From assembly GCF_042665095.1 (NCBI RefSeq), contig NZ_JBHTBV010000001.1: a DNA stretch of 64,000 nucleotides. The stretch is one strand, 5' to 3'. The position numbers and the translations under genes were made by a program. The stretch is from Gordonibacter pamelaeae (GTDB lineage Bacteria > Actinomycetota > Coriobacteriia > Coriobacteriales > Eggerthellaceae). Below the pieces are notes generated by a model. That model saw only the letters and a program-made list of their open reading frames with translations. It was not told where the DNA came from and did not search any database. Position 1 is the stretch's first letter, and each line of letters opens with the position of its first letter. Positions 61,183-64,000 of the stretch are shown one piece after another.

Positions 61183-62568
61183 ATGACCGAGAACGCGCCG
61201 CACCGCCTGTACCTGCGAGAAGACCAGATCCCGGCGCAGTGGTACAACCTGCGGGCCGACATGCCGGAGAAGCCCGAGCCCATCCGGCTGCCGAACGGCG
61301 CCGTGGCCACGCCCGAGGACCTTGCACCCGTGTTCTGCGACGAGCTCGTGCGCCAGGAGCTCGACGACGACACGGCCTACTTCGACATCCCCGAGCCCGT
61401 GCGGGAGATGTACCGCATCTACCGGCCCTCGCCCTTGTGCCGCGCGTACAACCTGGAGCGCGCGCTCGGCACGCCGGCGAAGATCTACTACAAGTTCGAG
61501 GGCAACAACACCTCGGGCTCCCACAAGCTGAACTCGGCCATCGCGCAGGCGTACTACGCCAAGGCCCAGGAGCTCACGGGCATCACCACCGAGACGGGCG
61601 CGGGGCAGTGGGGCACGGCGCTCGCCGAGGCGGCCGACCACTTCGGGCTCGACCTGGATGTGTTCATGGTGAAGTGCTCCTACGAGCAGAAGCCGTTCCG
61701 CCGCAACATCATGGAGACGTTCAAGGCCAACGTCACGCCCTCGCCGTCGGACACCACGGCTATCGGGCGCAAGATGCTGGCCGACCATCCGGACTCCACG
61801 GGGTCGCTCGGCACGGCCATCTCCGAGGCCGTGGAGCGCGCCCTGAACATTCCGGAGAACAAGGGGCGCTACACGCTGGGCTCGGTGCTCAACCAGGTGG
61901 TGCTGCACCAGTCGGTGATCGGGCTGGAGAGCTACGCCGCCTTCGAGGAGCTGGGCGCGTACCCCGACGTCGTGATCGGCTGCGCGGGCGGCGGGTCCAA
62001 CCTGGGCGGCCTCATCGCGCCGTTCATGTGCGACAAGCTGCGCGGCGAGAAGCCCGACACGCGCTTTGTGGCCGTGGAGCCTGCGAGCTGCCCCTCGCTC
62101 ACGCGCGGGCGGTTCGCCTACGACTTCGCCGACACGGGCCAGACCTGCCCGCTCGCCAAGATGTACACGCTCGGCAACGGCTTCCAGCCGAGCCCCGACC
62201 ACGCGGGCGGCCTGCGCTACCACGGCATGAGCCCCATCGTGAGCAAGCTCAAGCACGACGGCTACCTGGAGGCCGTGGCCGTCAAGCAGACCGACGTGTT
62301 CGCCGCCGCCGTGGAGTTCGCGCGCCTGGAGACCATACTGCCGGCGCCGGAGAGCGCGCACGCCATCTTCCAGGCCATGGAGGAGGCGCGCCGCTGCGCC
62401 GAGACGGGGGAGGCCAAGACCATCCTCTTCGGCCTCACCGGCACGGGCTACTTCGACATGAAGGCCTACGATGCCTTCAACCGCGGCGAGATGGCCGACC
62501 ACGAGCCCACCGACGAGGAGCTCGCGGCCGGCTTCGCCACCATCCCGCACATCGAGGGTTTACAGTAG
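61183..62568 (+). CDS. Tryptophan synthase beta chain, TrpB2 type
   Basis: A 461-residue PLP enzyme. The PLP lysine is in NNTSGSHKLNSA, the phosphate-binding loop is CAGGGSNLGG, and ETGAGQWGTALA is conserved. The length and the N-terminal DQIPAQWYNLRADMP mark the TrpB2 subfamily, which often occurs without TrpA. It condenses indole (or indole from elsewhere) with serine to tryptophan. No trpA or other trp gene is in the window, yet it sits behind a Trp leader attenuator. The ATG follows GAAAGGGAACC. Confidence 0.93.
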   Translation: MTENAPHRLYLREDQIPAQWYNLRADMPEKPEPIRLPNGAVATPEDLAPVFCDELVRQELDDDTAYFDIPEPVREMYRIYRPSPLCRAYNLERALGTPAKIYYKFEGNNTSGSHKLNSAIAQAYYAKAQELTGITTETGAGQWGTALAEAADHFGLDLDVFMVKCSYEQKPFRRNIMETFKANVTPSPSDTTAIGRKMLADHPDSTGSLGTAISEAVERALNIPENKGRYTLGSVLNQVVLHQSVIGLESYAAFEELGAYPDVVIGCAGGGSNLGGLIAPFMCDKLRGEKPDTRFVAVEPASCPSLTRGRFAYDFADTGQTCPLAKMYTLGNGFQPSPDHAGGLRYHGMSPIVSKLKHDGYLEAVAVKQTDVFAAAVEFARLETILPAPESAHAIFQAMEEARRCAETGEAKTILFGLTGTGYFDMKAYDAFNRGEMADHEPTDEELAAGFATIPHIEGLQ

Positions 62569-62790
62569 GGAAGCGGCCTGCGGCCGGGGCCGGGGAGGGA
62601 CATCTCCCCGCCTCCCGGCTGCCCGGCCGCGGCCGCTTGGCAACGGGCGCGATGCCGGTCGGAGGCGTCACGCCGTGCGAGCGCGCCGCCTGGGCTGGGA
62701 GCTTCGTCGCGCTACGCGGGAGCCCTGCGATGGTCGTTTCCGCATAGGCCGATGTTTTTGTCACGCTTTGTCACGCGAAACCGTCCTTCT
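62569..62790. other. Intergenic DNA after trpB
   Basis: No gene is supported. A GC-rich hairpin region (62580-62640) lies just after trpB, and palindromic element 4 follows. Confidence 0.4.
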
Positions 62791-62921
62791 TGCCAAAAAA
62801 GAGCCGGTTTGGCAATCCTCGGAAGCGTTTCGAGGCGCCTTTCGAAAGGACGCCTCGAGAAAGACCAGGTCGTCTTTTTGGGCGGCGCGTTGCCGATTGC
62901 CAAACCGGCTCTTTTTTGGCA
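62791..62921. repeat. Palindromic repeat element 4 (family B), 131 bp
   Basis: The terminal 27 bases (62791-62817 and 62895-62921) are perfect reverse complements; the arm is TGCCAAAAAAGAGCCGG and continues TTTGGCAATC. It matches element 3 at 24729-24867. A nested inverted repeat near 62830-62862 (GAGGCG/CGCCTC) adds further structure. The 243 bases after it, to the fetA start, hold no gene. Confidence 0.88.
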
Positions 62922-63164
62922 GGAGGGGCCGGAATCGGCGGCAGGTCCCGGCCTTTCGGGCGCGCGAGGGCGGCCTGTGGTTCCGGCAGCGCACCCTGAT
63001 GCGCCGCGAACGGGGATGCGCCCGCCGTGCAGCGGGTCCATCGGACGGGGCTTCGCTAGGCTTCACCCGCCCACCCCGCTGCGGCATGCCTGTTCGGGCG
63101 CTCGCCTGTTTCCCGGCCGGCAACCTTCTCGCCCCCTGAGGCGAAACGGTGCTACCATGGCCCC

Positions 63165-63854
63165 ATGAGCCTTTTCCGCGTTGAGCATATCACCTTGTCC
63201 TATCGCCGCGGCGGCGAAGCCGTGCCGCTTCTGCGCGGCGCGTCGTTCGCGCTCGAGGCGGGCGCGATCTGCGACCTCGTGGGCCCCTCGGGTGCGGGGA
63301 AGTCGACGCTTTTGCGCGCATGCGCGCTCATGATGGCGCGCGACTCCGGCGAGCTCTACCTGGACGGGCGGCCCTCCTCGGGCTTCAAGCCCGCCGCGTG
63401 GCGCCGCCAGGTGTGCCTCGTGCCGCAGCAGGCGTCGCTCGTGGCGGGCACGGTGCGCGACAACCTGGTGCTTCCGTGGAGGCTCAAGGTGAACGCCGGC
63501 ACGCAGCCTCCTGCCGACGACGAGCTCGCGCGCCTGCTGGATGCGGCCGAGCTTTCCGATGTGGGCCTTTCCCGCGACGTGTCGCAGCTTTCCGGCGGCC
63601 AGGCCGCGCGCGTGGCGTTGCTGCGCGCGTTCGCCACGCGTCCCCGCGTGCTGCTGCTCGACGAGGTGGACGCCGCCCTCGACGACGATTCCGCGCTTGC
63701 GGTGGGGCGCCTCACGCGCAGCCTCGTGGACGAGCGCACCGCCTGCCTGCGCATACGCCACCGCGCCTCGGACGGCTTCGCGTCCGGCACGTTCACGCTG
63801 GCGGACGGCGCGCTCTCCTTCGCGGCGACAGGTGGCGAGGGGGTGCGCCCGTGA
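63165..63854 (+). CDS. fetA: ABC transporter ATPase, FetA type
   Basis: A 229-residue ATPase with Walker A GPSGAGKST, Q-loop VPQQASLVAG, signature LSGGQAARVALLRA and Walker B VLLLDEVDAALD. The short length and coupling to a FetB-type permease mark the FetAB family, which exports iron or other cations or ligands. The stop codon overlaps the fetB GTG. Confidence 0.88.
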   Translation: MSLFRVEHITLSYRRGGEAVPLLRGASFALEAGAICDLVGPSGAGKSTLLRACALMMARDSGELYLDGRPSSGFKPAAWRRQVCLVPQQASLVAGTVRDNLVLPWRLKVNAGTQPPADDELARLLDAAELSDVGLSRDVSQLSGGQAARVALLRAFATRPRVLLLDEVDAALDDDSALAVGRLTRSLVDERTACLRIRHRASDGFASGTFTLADGALSFAATGGEGVRP

Positions 63855-64000
63855 CCGACGGCGTGGTGGATATCGGCTATGTGGAGCTCTTCTCCGCGAG
63901 CGCCCTCATGCTCGTGGCGGGCCTCGTGTCGTGGAAGCTGGAGCTCGGGCAGACGCGGCGCATCGCCGTGTCGTCGGTGCGCTGCTTCGTGCAGCTCCTT
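63851..64000 (+). CDS. fetB: ABC transporter permease, FetB type (partial)
   Basis: The first 50 codons of a membrane protein that continues past the window. From the GTG at 63851 it reads VTDGVVDIGYVELFSASAL, then LVAGLVSWKLELGQTRRIAVSSVRCFVQLL, the characteristic start of UPF0014/FetB permeases. It overlaps fetA by four bases. Confidence 0.85.
   Translation, partial: MTDGVVDIGYVELFSASALMLVAGLVSWKLELGQTRRIAVSSVRCFVQLL

Noticed and set aside
58909..62550. A 1213-codon minus-strand frame covering trpB
   Set aside because: Only the part from 60540 down to 58909 matches a real protein (binding lipoprotein); the rest is antisense to trpB and its leader.

Overview
The window is GC-rich (roughly two thirds G+C by eye) bacterial chromosome with dense genes, good AGGAGG-type ribosome binding sites and frequent GTG starts. 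The protein set fits an anaerobic high-GC actinobacterium of the class Coriobacteriia, most likely Eggerthellaceae (Eggerthella/Gordonibacter-like): two Fe-S assembly systems, a stand-alone TrpB2, a Rieske oxygenase-like protein, a ferredoxin-fused flavin-fold protein and an alpha/beta hydrolase-acyltransferase-DUF6320 cassette. This assignment is inference from content, not from a database match. Two perfect 16-bp parS palindromes near 50.1 and 51.2 kb suggest the replication-origin-proximal half of the chromosome.

Layout. 0-4.1 kb: ahpC, a GNAT acetyltransferase, a metallo-beta-lactamase-fold hydrolase and two membrane proteins. 4.2-7.8 kb: a response regulator/ABC transporter/histidine kinase operon on the minus strand, split by a perfect 35-bp inverted repeat. 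8.2-9.9 kb: a nuclease-like gene bracketed by two ~165-bp palindromic repeat elements in opposite orientation. 10-13.2 kb: the hydrolase-acyltransferase-DUF6320 operon. 13.6-20.3 kb: an MFS exporter, proC, a membrane HTH regulator, DUF1062, queD, an M23 peptidase and a DUF2268 protein. 20.5-24.7 kb: an ECF sigma factor/ABC transporter operon, then vanZ-like.

24.9-30.8 kb: a complete suf operon (sufCBDSU) facing an Rrf2 regulator; the gap holds two 7-9-7 inverted repeats placed around a good promoter. 31-36 kb: an MBL hydrolase, an unknown protein, acs broken by a 2-nt frameshift, MerR and HxlR regulators. 36.4-42.8 kb: an MBL-related protein; a zinc macrodomain next to a class M sirtuin that has lost its catalytic core; a PNPOx-ferredoxin fusion; a pentapeptide protein; a Rieske protein; a SRPBCC protein. 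42.9-49 kb: ahcY, a membrane glycosyltransferase, a toxin-antitoxin-like pair, comF, a structured leader and a solute-binding lipoprotein. 49.1-54.4 kb: a minimal SufBC-like (SMS-type) pair with parS sites, and a 1000-residue M16C peptidase.

54.5-60.5 kb: a complete dipeptide/oligopeptide ABC importer with hairpins separating the binding-protein gene from the rest. 60.9-62.6 kb: a stand-alone tryptophan synthase beta gene behind a classical leader-peptide attenuator with three tandem Trp codons. 63.2-64 kb: fetA and the start of fetB.

The non-coding layer is unusually rich. Five palindromic elements of 131-165 bp, each with 26-30-bp terminal inverted repeats, fall into three sequence families and sit in intergenic gaps. 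Two genes (acs and the sirtuin) are visibly broken; these could be real decay or assembly errors.
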